Assembly (NCBI GenBank): GCA_037074705.1
Contig: CM073593.1
Coordinates: forward strand, 103,811,738 to 103,875,737
Direction of reading: 5' to 3'
Length of the DNA: 64,000 nt
Source: Zhengitettix transpicula
Lineage: Eukaryota > Arthropoda > Insecta > Orthoptera > Tetrigidae
The stretch's first letter is position 1; each line of letters starts with the position of its first letter. A program made the position numbers and the translations under genes. Below are positions 24,491 through 36,338 of the stretch, in pieces. The notes beneath the pieces are model-generated. The model was given only the letters and a program-made list of their open reading frames with translations, ran no database searches and had not been told where the DNA came from.

Positions 24491-25482
24491 TTTCTATCAG
24501 ACGTAAATTAATTACATTTAAAAAAACATTCTCACTTTCGGGGCACCGTAAATATAAATACCAGATTTCACTCACTGGAAAAACAATTTTTTTTAAAAAA
24601 AAATAATTGTAATGCACTCCAATTACCATCTCAATGTTAGCGAGATATTATTTCTGTAGAAAGAAGTTTTAACTTTTATTATTTGAGCTCCCACGTTCAT
24701 CTTAAAATCCGTCTAATGCTATATCAAAAATACCATAGGAATAGTATGAAAATATTCGAGGAAAAATAATAAGAGTGATTCATCACGACAAGGCAAAAGA
24801 ATAATGTTCCACAAAAAGGAAATAAATAAGATGTAAAGGAGGACAAACCGGGGAGAAAACAACATATAGACAAAAATAATTATTTATTTGATTTTTATAA
24901 ATCATATTAATTAGACAAATAAATACCCAAATAAAATTTTTAAAAAATACTGCTAAATAAATCCCACATTATTTTTACATTTAACACACCGGATTTAATT
25001 AATATATTACAGTAACTCTACATTTACGTTCCACATTTACGAATTTCAAGATTAATCTACGTTATCATCCAATAAAGGGCTAATTATCAATTAAAATCGG
25101 AAGAAATAATAATTTTTCGAGTTTTAAAGTATTAAAGTACACTTAACACTTAATTAAGCAGAAAATATTAATCAACTGCAATTTTTAATCTTCGCTTAAG
25201 ACGTAGAGAATTGAAATTAATTTTTCAATTGTTGTAATAGTTGCTGAATAATTTCAAGTCTCCACGATCGAAACGTGGATTAAAAATTCAGGTGAGAAAT
25301 AATTTCAGCTTAATTAAGTGTTAAGTCTATTTTCGGTCTTTAAAACTCGAAAACATTTTTTTTTTCACTGATTTTAATTGATATTTATCACTTTGATGTT
25401 GTTGCAAAGTAAGGAAGAAACTTTAAGATAAATTAACGAACATAATAACAGACAATTAAGAAAAATCCTTTTTTTAATCACA
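24491..25482. other. AT-rich unique sequence
   Basis: No gene or repeat recognised. Confidence 0.5.
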
Positions 25483-25521
25483 CAACGACGACGTTTCAGT
25501 ATATTTTTGTACTTTTATCGG
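25483..25521 (-). ncRNA. Decayed hammerhead-like motif
   Basis: On the minus strand CCCGATAAA, stem AGTA/TACT, then GAAACGTCGTCGTTG. Stem III AC/GT and C at the cleavage position are acceptable, but CTGATGA reads CCGATAA. Confidence 0.35.
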
Positions 25522-25714
25522 GGTTGTTTACGTTATGTTTCTAAGGTAACGGAGTTTTTTTTTAATATAAGTGGCTGAAAAGAACAATCATTATTATATT
25601 TCAAAACATTAATTTATATAACATTTTTTTCTCCTTCTAAAAATATATCTAATAGAAAAAACCAATATTCTTCTATGTTAAATGTGTAAGGAATACTGAT
25701 ACAATAAATGTGTA

Positions 25715-26200
25715 TTTTTTTAGGGTACATGAGGGTAATCCACATGGTGGATAGGAAGGAATTTGAAAGGGGGGTTGCAGAAGGGTAGAGGAAGGTAGCC
25801 CAGGGTGAACTAGGGTCCCCGGACTGTAGTTTAAGGATCCTACACAGCAATTCACCAAAAAGTGATGCAGGGAAAACCCTATAAAAACCTGCATCAGGTA
25901 GGTCGGCTATTGGGTACTTGTCCTACGCCATTCCCTGGATGGCGGGAGAGGGGTTTAGCTGTGGGGACGCAGCATTCCCTTCTACGTGCCTGGACCAGTT
26001 AGGAGGCAGCTGGCCGACTATTTCAATGGGAATAGCGGACAACTCTTACCGTATGCCCAAGGTCTGTGACCCCGGAACATGCACCTCTCAGAACAGGCCG
26101 AGGTGCCTCGGCTTGTGGGAACCGTAGTTGAAAAACGGAGAGAGGAGGAGGCATCCCCAAAAGTAGCCCCTTCGTGACTCTCCTACAAGGTTCTGCCTAC
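25715..26200 (-). mobile_element. R1 retroposon, near full length
   Basis: T-run at 25715-25721, with a small deletion in the tail-proximal part (the CAACTCCCCTTTAATAGC stretch is gone). Ends in AGAACCTTGTAGGAGAG. It carries the 'GCCATCCAGGGAA' subtype marker. Confidence 0.85.
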
Positions 26201-27239
26201 AGACAAATGCGTGTGTGTAATATAGAGTAGAACATAACCTCACAGTCCTGCGACTGTTCAACGACCAGCAGGGGAATATTTGTGATGATGATGATGACAA
26301 CGTAATAAAAATCTCTTCTTGTTTTTTTTGTCCTTAGAACATTTTCAAGGGAAAGAACAGATAAAAGTTTGTGAGTTGAAGATACAAAGTGAAACTCGGA
26401 TATTGTAAATTAAGGTTCACGTTATTGTCACGAGCCCGTGTTTTGTCTCCCGGTGAAGTTTTTTTCGTCCCACCCTTCTGGACAAAAGACAAGGGAGAAA
26501 AAAAAGTAGTGTCTGTTTGTTAAGAGGAAGGGAGAAAGGGCAACGGATTTAAGGCTGGCTCTTTCCACCCCCCCCCCCTTCTACCCCCCGTCGTGTTTGC
26601 TTGTTGTTTCGTCGCAGAAATTACGCGGCGGCCAACCCTTTCTGTTGACTCTGAGAACAAAACTCGCCTCCGTCACGACTCAAGCCTTTAATATTTTCAC
26701 GTTAATCTACACAGTGCTGGAAAAGAGGGAATTACGTAAACGTCATACAAACAGGCACGACGACGCCCTTCTTCTTCTTCTCCTTTTCCTCCTCCTCCTC
26801 GTGTGCCGCTGTAAAAGAACTCCTGGAGGTGGAGCGGGTGGATGAAGGGAACGTTGCAAGGGGTTGTTTTGCTCTTAGAGGGGAAAAAATGGTTACTGAA
26901 CGGTTTTCGTTGTTGTTTGTTCCTCCACACCCTATAAACAGCCAACTCATGATGAAGGGTCACTGAAGGAAAGATCTCGATAAGTTAAAAAATAGTCAAG
27001 TTTTCCGCATCCAAGGCGGCGTCGTTGGAAGCTGAAAAGAAATATGACGTATTTGATATTGTAATGTGGGGTAGAATTTAGTGATTATTGAGGAAGCAAT
27101 GAGCCAACAGCGCGGGTGAAGGGGCGGTTGCGGGTGATTTAATAATGAAAAGTAAATAGAGCGAGTCTTAGGCAAGGCCAAAAGCCACCTCAAGCTCGTT
27201 GTTTTTTCTTGAAAACACGCCAGCATTTTCTCCGGTCGA
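26201..27239. other. Unique sequence, no gene recognised
   Basis: Includes a CTT/CTC-rich tract at about 26768-26800. Open frames on both strands at 26600-26960 run through that low-complexity tract and are not called. Confidence 0.45.
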
Positions 27240-27432
27240 GACCTGACGTCAGGAATGCTGCGTCCTCACAGGAACCCCACTCCAGCCGTCAGGACCTACT
27301 TGATTCAGTTTTACTAGGGTTTGTGCTGCCGGGTAGTATAAATCCCGGAGGCTCTAGATTGGCTCCACGCTTTCTAATTCCCTTCCTATGCAATTAAATG
27401 GGAGTTTCACCGCGTGGATCACCCTCACTCAA
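27240..27432 (+). mobile_element. Old, diverged R1 copy
   Basis: Retains islands of R1: GGAATGCTGCGTCCTCACAG, TTTTACTAGGGTTT, GCCGGGTAGTAT, CTTTCTAATTCCCTTCCTATGC, GTGGATCACCCTCA. No A-tail or TSD remains, so this looks like an earlier insertion. Confidence 0.55.
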
Positions 27433-27479
27433 AATAGAAGAGTCTTGGTGTCACAGGGGGTGGATATTCAATAAAATAA

Positions 27480-28137
27480 AACTTTCCGCATACAAATTGG
27501 AACACATTAATGAATAACGTGTTCTTTTCGAGCCGGAAACAAACACTGGGCAAGTAATACACGTTTACCACCCATCAGGTGTGGGGGGTACGGGGGTGGA
27601 AAATTTTAAAATACGCTCCAACAGCCGATACTTGCATCGAATAAAAAATTTTCGTTTTGAATGACATTGATAGTGTTTATCCCGATGTATTTTTTTTGTG
27701 TGTCTATAATTTCAGCCCCTTTCTGTATTGTAGGGTAACACCCTTAAGGGTGGGAGTGGAGGGGTGATACACAAAAATAACGCGAAAACATCCGAGAATC
27801 GAGTCAAATCCGGAATATGAACTTCTGGGGTTTTTGAGTTTAATTCAATTTTTGGTTTAACCCTCAGACGCGCGGGAGGAAGATTTCAAAGATGTTAAAA
27901 CGCCCGATATTTTCGTCTCACAAATATTTTTCGGGATGATTGTGACTGATAGTATTTTCTCCGGGTTGTTTATTCTGTACAATTTCAACCCCTTTCCGGC
28001 ATCAGCGGGGATAAACTTTAGGAAAGGGTATGCAGGGGCATTACACCAGAAAAATAACGCAAAAACATCCGAGATTGGAGTAAAATCCGGGATTATGGAT
28101 GTCGCTGAATTTAATTATGACAACCCAGCTAATTATA
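27480..28137 (-). mobile_element. R3 repeat
   Basis: Shares TTTACCACCC, GATAGTGTTT, AAATAACGC(G/A)AAAACATCCGAGA and GGATGTCGCTGAATT blocks with the other R3 copies and ends at CAACCCAGCTAATTA, the reverse of the R3 start. It contains two tandem, partly redundant blocks. No reading frame is shared with other copies. Confidence 0.6.
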
Positions 28138-28269
28138 TATATATTTATATTACTCAGACACGAAGTTTAACTAATTATTCTGTAGAACATATTCATCGAT
28201 ACTGATATTAATGTCAATTACACAATAAATAAATAAAATTATCAAACAGACGGAATATAAAAATATATC

Positions 28270-28305
28270 ACGACGTTTCGTCCTTAATTTGGGACTTTAT
28301 CAGGT
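28270..28305 (-). ncRNA. Hammerhead-like motif, near-intact core
   Basis: On the minus strand CTGATAA, one extra A, GTCC/GGAC stem, GAAAC, GTCGT. The second G of the CTGATGA box is A, and G follows the GT where a non-G base is expected. Probably inactive or crippled. Confidence 0.4.
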
Positions 28306-28519
28306 GAACAGTAATCATTTTGATACCTTAATGGTTGATCAATTTTAACAATTTCAACAAATAACTTAATATTCCAAAAATAAATTAATATTAAATAAAA
28401 GAATCGTATATAATAGTTTTTTAAAAAATCCCAGAAGTATATGCAGTATAATTTATCAGAGTATTCAATTGACGAAATTTTCAGTCACTAAGGTTTAATA
28501 TTATTTCATATTTAAAAGG

Positions 28520-28600
28520 AGTAGGATGGAAAAATCTCGGCCGGGTCGGGAATGGAACCCACGCGGTGCTCTTACCATCTTAGCTACGTCAAGCTTTCTC
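28520..28600 (-). mobile_element. tRNA-derived SINE head
   Basis: The minus strand carries an A-box-like TAGCTAAGATGGTAAGAG (about 28569-28586) and a B-box-like GGGTTCCATTC (28550-28560). The D-arm and T-arm are recognisable, but the anticodon arm is missing and A-to-B spacing is only about 26 nt. This fits a decayed tRNA-derived SINE, not a functional tRNA. Confidence 0.45.
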
Positions 28601-28706
28601 CATCCACTGTATAGTCCTGCTCACTTAACAGTTTACTAAATCACATTCCTCACGGCCATTATATTTCCTTTTTTTCAGGTTTAAATCAGCGAATCATTTA
28701 TTTCTG

Positions 28707-28753
<47 letters not shown>

Positions 28754-29631
28754 TTAAATAATACATAATTTTCTGTGTCATGGCCATGGAAACTAACTCC
28801 GAGTTTATTCACTGGAATTGAAAATTCAAAGAGGATCACTGTAAAGTTTGTGAAAATTCTTTAAAGTTGATGAAGGTTGATGAAGGTCCCTCCCGTGTTG
28901 ATTGGGCTCCTGGTTCCAGTTGTGCCGTAACTCGGGGCTTCTGATTGATTCCAAAGAATTGTAATTACGGGGGAAATGAATTCAAGGGACACCCGCGCCC
29001 AAATATTTTCCGAGTATTGGCGATCCCATTGTCCTGGAAGCCATTCTTGGAAGGGGGGGGGGAGGGGAAAGTCCCGCTCCACCAGGTGACAGGAATTCGA
29101 GGGCTCGTTCGGTCTCTCCGGCTGACAAATGGTGGCGTCTCCAGGAAATTCTCTCCTCCGCATTCTCCCCCCCCCCCTTCTCCCCGCCCCCTGCAACCTT
29201 CCACGAGTCCTTACCGGGGCGTTTTGTCCAGGATTTTCACAGCTCTTGTTCGCCTAAGACGCTAATGTGGCCCGTGTCTAGATAATTCAACTTAATTGAT
29301 GCGCGGGCTCTGAAAATTTAAAGAGGCTAACGAACGGAACGACGACTACGACCAGGTCCTCCACCTCCTGAATACCAGCAGTGGATTTGGTCTGAAATAC
29401 GAGTAACGGAATTATTCTGCGAACAACGAAGCCATTATCCATAATTAGCCTCGGAAGCGACTCCCCGCACGCGCGGCCCCCGACACTTTGTTTTCTGGCT
29501 GCTTAACGACGAAGCCCTCTACAGCACTGACCAGGCAATTAAAATTGTTTCACGACTATAAAAATCAACACCGTCCCTCCCTGAAATATTAACTTTTCGG
29601 TTCATTTATAATATATATATATATATATATA
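28601..29631. other. (AT)n microsatellite and GC-richer unique sequence
   Basis: AT run at 28709-28751 and a second at about 29610-29633. The segment at about 28860-29560 is GC-richer and non-repetitive, with opposing open frames around 100 codons that have no recognised domain. Candidate regulatory or exonic island, unproven. Confidence 0.4.
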
Positions 29632-29633
29632 TA

Positions 29634-30727
29634 CCACTGTGATCAAAAAGTAAGGTGAAATTATCATTTAAAACTCCCGGATATTTGGAAGGCAGGTAAT
29701 TTTTTTTCCTAGGTTGGTAGGACTGTCTACAATATTTGCCAAGCGTCTGTTTGTTAAAAGGTTTAATTATTTCCGAGTTACACGTGTGTGTTTTTGTAAA
29801 CATCCAAAAGTGAATTTTTTCGATTTTTGCAATGGGGATGATTTTGTTGAGTAAAGAACTTGCATCAAATTTTGTTTTCGGAACGAATATTCTTGTGCGG
29901 ACACGTTGAAGGCCTTTGGTGATCAAACTATGGCACGTTTATAAGTGGTACAACGAGTTCAAAGACGACCATCAACGTCTACCGACGAGGGCCGCATCCA
30001 AAAAATCAAAGATTTGGTGCTTGAAAATCGTCGATGGACAATTAGAGATCTCGCTGATGGTGTTGGAATATCATTTGGCTCAGCCCGAACCATTTTGAAG
30101 AATGTTTTGTGTCTCAAACGCGTCAAGTCTCGATTGGTGGAAAGAAAGCGTCGCGTTGATGTGTGTGAAACTTTGCTGTCTGACTGTCAGGACCACTTGG
30201 AATGCATCATTGCTGGAGACGAGACTTGGATTTACGCCTACGACCCTGAAACCACCGACCAATCCAGCAAATATCAAGGTCATGTTGACAGTCGTGGTGT
30301 GGTGCACTGTGAATTCCTTCCGCCGGGCCAAACTGTCAACGAAGAATATTATTTGAGCGTTATGCGTCGTTTGCGTGAAGCTATTCTTGGTTCCTTCATC
30401 ACGATAATGCACCACGTCACACTGCAATGGTTCTTCACGACTTTTTTGCTAAAAACTCGACTCATATCGTTCCGCAACCACCGTATGCGACTTCTGGCCA
30501 TTTACCAAACTCAAAAGGCCAATGCGGGGACGCCTTTTTGACACGATTGAGGAGATAAAAACCGAATCGAAGAAGGTCTTGAAGGCTGAACCGGAAAAAA
30601 GAATATTCCGACTGTTTCCAGGACTGGAAAAAGTGCGTTTTATCTGACGGGGATGACTTTGAAGGGGATGAAATTGATTTGGAAGAATAAATAAAGTATT
30701 TATATTTTATAAATAAATTCACTGTGG
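29634..30727 (+). mobile_element. mariner-family transposon, inactivated
   Basis: Ends are short imperfect inverted repeats (CCACTGTGAT at the left; right end reads CCACAGTGAAT in reverse complement), flanked by TA dinucleotides at 29632-29633 and 30728-30729, the mariner target site. At about 1.09 kb it is shorter than a typical 1.3-kb mariner, matching the deletions seen in its gene. It inserted at the end of an AT microsatellite. Confidence 0.85.
29850..30690 (+). pseudogene. mariner transposase pseudogene
   Basis: Degenerate copy of a mariner DD34D transposase, a nuclear DNA-binding cut-and-paste recombinase. The N-terminal helix-turn-helix part is recognisable around 29950-30110 (RPSTSTDEGRI, WTIRDLADGVGISFGSA, typical of the linker and second HTH). 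The first catalytic motif, DETWI followed by YDPET, is intact near 30218. GVVHCEFLPPGQTVNEEYY follows near 30296. The second catalytic Asp (HDNAP, near 30400) and the region of the third (CDFW, near 30490) are both present but in a different frame. Deletions remove the segment after DETW/YDPET and the SPDLAP part before the third Asp. There is an in-frame stop upstream (near 29942) and frameshifts near 30290, 30385, 30490 and 30595. The C-terminal end reads out at a TAA at 30688-30690. No full-length protein is possible. Confidence 0.88.
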
Positions 30728-30888
30728 TATTCATTTTCGTAGAGAACATTCTTAATGTTCTTACAGTAACAACTAACTTTACCTTAGTGTTTCTAATTTC
30801 ACTGTAATTTTGATATACTCTAATACTTATTCTCCTTAAAAGTACGACTGTAAAATAGTTATGCTTCATCAAAGAATTATTTTATATA

Positions 30889-30931
<43 letters not shown>

Positions 30932-31521
30932 CAAACTCACTGCTTACGTCATTTTATATTCGCAATTGTTTTCCGGAGCAGACGAACAATTTAATTTTTC
31001 TTTTTAAGCTATTGTGAAACGACAAATATTAAGGCTCCATTCTCAGAAATTTTGGGGGTTATTTCCACAGACTTTTCGGGACAGTTTAATTTCAAATCTT
31101 AATTATCCTCTCCTTATTAGTCATTTTTCATTGCGTCTCCTCCTCAAATAATTCGGTTAGTGAAATTCCAAATAAGTTTTTTTTTGTTTTCATGTTTTTA
31201 ATATCATCTAGGTTCAGACAACATTTACTATATATTAATTCTCTCTAAAGAAGATTACAGGCTTTTTTTTGTTGTTGCTGTAATAAACTTCCCTTTACAT
31301 TCTTTTACTGTCTTCACATTTCTTTTTGCCAGACTTGACCGTCTCAGTTCTTTCCTTTCATATTTTAATTAATATCTTTTCTCTCTTTCGTCAGTATCAA
31401 TTATCTGCACGGTTCATCTCGTCCACGTCGCAGAGTATGGAATATCCCTGATAATATTATAACAGGGTTACTATGGAAACAGAAAAATATGTAGCCGTTA
31501 TTTGTATCCGGAAGCAGAGCA
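30728..31521. other. Unique sequence with (TA)n
   Basis: TA run at about 30883-30930. The rest is AT-rich and T-rich with no gene seen. Confidence 0.5.
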
Positions 31522-31594
31522 GCCCGGATAGCTCAGTCGGTAGAGCATTAGGCTTTTAACCTAAGGGTCCAGGGTTCAAGTCCCTGTTCGGGCG
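31522..31594 (+). tRNA. tRNA-Lys (anticodon TTT)
   Basis: A 73-nt intron-less cloverleaf. The acceptor stem GCCCGGA pairs with TTCGGGC (one G-T pair), with G as discriminator. The D-arm is GCTC-AGTCGGTA-GAGC. The anticodon arm TTAGG-CTTTTAA-CCTAA gives anticodon TTT (lysine, AAA/AAG codons). The T-arm is CAGGG-TTCAAGT-CCCTG. The internal Pol III A box (TAGCTCAGTCGG) and B box (GGTTCAAGTCC) are intact, and a T-run (ATATTTTA) about 6 nt downstream can serve as terminator. All stems pair, so it looks functional. It stands alone; the nearest neighbour is the R1 inverted dimer 160 bp downstream. Confidence 0.96.
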
Positions 31595-31754
31595 AATATT
31601 TTAGGAAAATGGTCGTAGTTATTTTGAAAACTTATTTGGAACCCTGTTTGCGGCAAAATGCATTCGTTTGTCATTGTTCCTATATTTATATAAATATACA
31701 CGTATTTCGGATCATTAATTTTCGCCTATGTTCAACTGATGCGTTTTTTTCTTG

Positions 31755-32127
31755 TTTTTTTTTAAGGGTAACAGTCTACATGAGGGTAATCCACGTTGGG
31801 CAACTCGCCTTTAATAGCATAGGAAGGTATTTGAAAATGGGGATGCGGAAGGGTAGAGGAAGGTAGCCAAGGGTTAACTAGGGGCCCCCGAGCTATATTT
31901 TAAGGATCCTAACCGGCATTCGCCTAAAGAAATGCAGGGAAACCCGTAGAAAAATCTGCAACAAGTAGGTCGGGCATTTGGTACTTTTCCCACGCCCTTC
32001 CGATAGCGGGAGAGGAGTTTGCTGTGGGGACGCAGCATTCCCTTCTCCGTGCCTCGACCAGTTTAGGAGGCAGCTGGCCGACTATTCCAATGGGAATAGC
32101 GAACAACTCTTACCGTATGCCCAAGGT
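31755..32127 (-). mobile_element. R1 retroposon, left arm of an inverted dimer
   Basis: T-run then the R1 body to CCGTATGCCCAAGGT, where it meets an R1 copy of opposite orientation. The 5' third is absent. Confidence 0.85.
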
Positions 32128-32534
32128 CCCTCGGCCTGTTTTGGGAGGTGTATGTTCCGGGGTCACAGGCCTTGGGCATACGGTAAGAGTTGTTCGCTAT
32201 TCCCATTGGAATAGTCGGCTAGCGGCCTCCTAGACTGGTCGAGGCACGGAGAAGGGAATGTTGCGTCCCCACAGCAAACTACTCTCCAGCTATCGGAAGT
32301 GCGTGGGACAAGTACCCAATGCTCAAACTACCTGATGCAGGTTTTTCTAGGGTTTTTCCCTGCATTACTTTTAGGCGAATGCCGGGTAGGATCCTTAAAC
32401 TATAGTCCGGGGGCCCTATTTAACCCTTGGCTACCTTTTTCCACCCTTCCGCATTACCCCCTTTCTCATCTCTTTCCTATGCAATAAGAGGGGAGCTGCC
32501 ACCATGTGGATTACCCTATACATAGCCGGTATAC
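32128..32534 (+). mobile_element. R1 retroposon, right arm of an inverted dimer
   Basis: Starts at CCTCGGCCTGTTTTGGGAGG and runs to an A-tail. From about 32168 it is the reverse complement of the left arm, so 31760-32530 is a long imperfect palindrome with a spacer of about 40 bp. Confidence 0.85.
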
Positions 32535-33909
32535 ACCCCCAAAAAAATCCAAGGAATAATTTTTTAATTTATTGCGATCATGAAGAAAGCCCGATATAGT
32601 TTATAATTATGAAAAGTTGTAAATGAGATCCGGTGTCGTAACAGTTTAATTTAAGGAAAATTATAATAATAATCAATCAATCATGTCACTAAGGAAGAAA
32701 GGGAAAGGTACTTAAAAAAACAATTTTCCTCTTGAAGCAATGCTAATTTTTGTAACTTGAAATAATCTTCGATAATACCCCATTATTAAACCTAAAATCC
32801 TTTTTACTGACCTTATTTTATGAGGGAAATATTTAATTGAATTTTAGCTACATTTGCTTGAAGTTCCTTTCCCTTTCTTCCTTAGTGACAGGGTGGATTA
32901 ATTATTATTATTATCCTTAAAATAAACTGTTATAATATTTCTTAAAATTTTATTTTATTAAAAATTTATCTTAGGCGTTTCGTTTGGTTTCGTAGTGTTA
33001 TACTTCTTCACCAGAAGAGGTCTGAAATCTGCTGCGAAACGTAGTACATTATTTTTTTATATTTATAAATATTTTTTTCCTGACTTCAAATTGGCTGTTG
33101 TTCATTTATAATATTAAATAAATATGGTGTTGTTTACACGTTTTCATTGCGGTATAATTCTTCAGTTATTTTTTTTATAATTAATAAAATTTAATAAGAC
33201 AGTCACATACGCTATGAATAAATTTTTGTTTCATTGAGGTTGAGTTTATCAGTGTTAATATTTTTACAGTCGTATCTGTGACAGTTTTAATGGCTACATT
33301 AATGGAAAATAGGTAAACGTAAGGTTAGTCAGAGTAATCAACGGCACAGGTAATTACTGAAGAGCGAAAAGTTGAAACTACTTGATATCAGTGATCATTT
33401 TCACGTAGACTCTTCGAGACGAAGGAAGTAAGCAAGCAAGCGACAAATAAAAAATTGTGTCCGCCGTTAGTCAATTACAGAAAAGATCTGGAGGGAAAGG
33501 AAAGGCCTGGAGATATAAAAAAAATAGAGAGAGAGAAGCTGGTAGTCGTAAACTGGGATGGCAGAAACCTCATAAGAAATAAGACGGGCAGATGATTTAC
33601 CAACAGGACCACAGTTACAGAAATAGGAAAAGAAGAAAGAAAAAAATCTTGAGAACATCAGCTGGCCGGCGTAAACAAGAAAAGGGGGCCAGAAGAAGAA
33701 GGAGGGGAACGGACGTCGTGGAAGTCGTATTAGACAGACGCCATCAAGCATGGACGTTGGCTTCATCATCAGATGAAAAATGTTTTTCTCTCTCTTCTTT
33801 TTTTTAAGGGAAGATTACACAGAGTAATAAAGGAAACTTACGAGACGTAGAGGAAATGTAGCTTGGGGTCGAGAAAGGAAAGTTTTTCTTTTTATAATTA
33901 TAAATTAAT
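32535..33909. other. AT-rich unique sequence
   Basis: A weak, decayed pair of GCGTTTCG / GCGAAACG motifs facing each other lies at about 32963-33046, possibly ribozyme-like relics. No gene recognised; opposing open frames at 33467-33807 are lysine/arginine-rich low-complexity sequence. Confidence 0.45.
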
Positions 33910-33921
33910 AAAATACGTTCA

Positions 33922-34442
33922 GAGATCCGTCTGCGAGGGATGTTCTCTCGCAGGCAGAACCTTCTAGGAGACACAGGAAGGGGCTACCTTTGGGGATGCC
34001 TCCTCCTCTCTCTGGTTCTTTGAACTAAGGTTCCCACAAGCCGAGACACCTCGGCCTGTTTTGAGAGGTGTATGTTACGGGGTCACAGATCTTGGGCATA
34101 CGGTAAGAGTTGGAACAGTCGGCCAGCTGCCTCCTAAACTGGTCGAGGTACGAAGAAGGGAAAGCTGCGTCCCCACAGCAAACTCTCCTCCCGCTATCGG
34201 AAGGCGTGGGACAAGTACCCAATACCCGACCTACCTGATGCAGGTTTTTCTAGGGTTTTCCCGGCATTACTTTTAGGCAAATGCCGGGTAGGATCCTTAA
34301 ACGATAGTCCGGGGGCCCCTAGTTAACCCTTGGCTACCTTCCTCTATCCTGCCGCTTCCCACCCCCTTTCAAATCCCTTCCTCTGCTATTAAAGGGGAGT
34401 TGCCACCATGTGGATTACCCTCAGGTAGCCTGGTACCCTATA
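33922..34442 (+). mobile_element. R1 retroposon, full length with 12-bp TSD
   Basis: Starts at the 5' hairpin (CTGCGAGGGATGTTCTCTCG) and ends 'GTAGCCTGGTACCCT' plus a short A-tail. AAAATACGTTCA is duplicated at 33910-33921 and 34443-34454. Confidence 0.9.
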
Positions 34443-35485
34443 AAAATACGTTCAACCCAGATAGACATCAAGGTGATGATCGGTGATGATCATCAAGAAT
34501 TTTCATCGACACCATTGAATATCCAGTCACAAACAGCAACAAAAATATGGAGAGAAGGGAAGGGGTGGGAAGGGAAGGGGTGGGAAGGGAAGGGTTCGGG
34601 AGACTCTCTTCAATTAAAATAAAATTACAATTTATCGCTCTCGTGCATCGCTGTTCATATTTGTACATTTTTTGTGCGGTTGAAGGATCAACATGGACCA
34701 TCGATGATATTATGAAAATATATATGTATGTATGTATGTTGAAGTGTGAAAAACAAAAATTTAGTTGGAGCAGGCAGACACACCCACACACACACACCCA
34801 CACCCACACCCACACAAACATAAAAATAAAAAAAATGTTTTTCAAGTGTCCTTTTGTGAGGATCACGTTACCATTGTATTTATGTTCCAACGAGCTCTCA
34901 TCAAACATTCCTGCACTTCACTCTTAAGTGTCTGTTAAATAATAAAAAAATGCGTCCATCTTGCTGTATTTTTATCGATAGCATTATATTTTTTAAAATA
35001 TATATATATATTGGGGGAGGGGGAGGGAATATAAAGAAATGCAGGAATATTCACAGTGAATGTGAAGTCAGTAAGTCGGACCAGGGAGTATTTTTTTTCG
35101 GGTTTCTGTTCTTTTTCCCCCAAAAATCTGACTGTTTCACGTCTCCCAAACAAAAAGGTCCAGAAGAATGATAAAAACCTCGGGAAGTTTCCATTTTTCG
35201 CCGGTAGGTTATTCATATCAACTTTCTTTCCTACTTATTCACCTGTCCATGTCCCACTTCACTGATCTACTTTTTATACGTCTACTGCATTGTATTTAGA
35301 AACTTATTTATTATCTACGTACTCACTTATGAATCATTCATAAGGATAAATCTATCTACATATCAGTCAGTACTTTATTCATCCATCTTCCGATTCCTTA
35401 GCGTCCCCTTATTACCTCTACCTTTTTTTCCCTCTACTTCGCAGTTTCTAAATTACATTCACCTTGCTAAAACTGTATACCACCT
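34443..35485. other. Unique sequence with GGGAAGGGGT and ACACCC tracts
   Basis: A purine minisatellite with about three 15-bp GAAGGGAAGGGGTGG-type units lies at 34550-34598 and a CACCCA-type tract at 34782-34816. Overlapping open frames on both strands (126 and 146 codons) span these tracts and are not considered genes. Confidence 0.5.
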
Positions 35486-35498
35486 GAGGATGTCCTAA

Positions 35499-36022
35499 CC
35501 GGGCCCTGCGAGGGCTATACTCTCGCAGGCAGAACCTTGCAGGAGAGATAGGAAGGGGCTACCTTTGGGGATGCCTTCTCCTCTCTCCGTATTTGAACTA
35601 CCTTCCCACAAGCCGAGGCACATCGGCTTGTTTTGAGAGGTGTATGTTCCGGGGTCACAGACCTTGGGAATACGGTAAGAGTTGTTCGCTGTTCCCATTG
35701 GAACAGTCGGACAGCTGCCTCCTAAACTGGTCGAGATACGGAGAATGGAATGCTGTGTCCTCACAGCAAACTCTTCTCCCGCTATCGGAAGGGCGTGGGA
35801 CAAGTAATCAATGGCCGACCTACCTGATGCAGGTTTATCTAGGGTTTTCCTTGCATTACTTTTAGACGAATGCCGGGTAGGATCCTTAACATATAGCCTA
35901 GTTAACCCTTGGCTACCTTCCTCTACCCTTCCGCATCCCCCCTTTCAAATCCCTTCCTAACTTATTAAAGGGGAGTTGGGAAACGTGGATTACCCTCATG
36001 TAGCCTGTTACCCTAAAAAAAA
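35499..36022 (+). mobile_element. R1 retroposon, full length with 13-bp TSD, inside a hammerhead-like motif
   Basis: Starts near the 5' hairpin (CTGCGAGGGCTATACTCTCG) and ends 'GTAGCCTGTTACCCT' plus an A-tail. GAGGATGTCCTAA is duplicated at 35486-35498 and 36023-36035. Removing the element rejoins CCTGAGGATGTCC with GGGCCAAACGTCGTA, a decayed hammerhead-like core with the GAAAC box reading CAAAC. Confidence 0.9.
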
Positions 36023-36035
36023 GAGGATGTCCTAA

Positions 36036-36301
36036 AATTGTGGGCCAAACGTCGTACCGATATGGTTTTTCAGACTTTTTTTTTCTGGTATTGTCAGTTG
36101 TTTTATTTATTTATAAACAATAATTGTCAAAGTGTATAGTTTTTCCATTCCCGTTGTTTGCATCTCTGCTCTCTTGCCACTCACCTCGCCTCGCCTCCAT
36201 CTCTCTTTCCTTCTCTTCTCCGTAACTTGTATTTTACCTTAGCTATATCCATCCCCTCGCGTTCTTGCATACCTCTTCTTTAAATTTCTTTCTTTTTTGT
36301 G

Positions 36302-36338
<37 letters not shown>

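Noticed and set aside
28520..28600. A functional tRNA gene on the minus strand
   Set aside because: The anticodon arm is missing and A-to-B spacing is too short; it fits a SINE head.
29945..30541. 198-codon mariner frame as an intact transposase
   Set aside because: Less than the usual 340-350 residues; the second and third catalytic regions are out of frame and an upstream stop removes the N-terminus.
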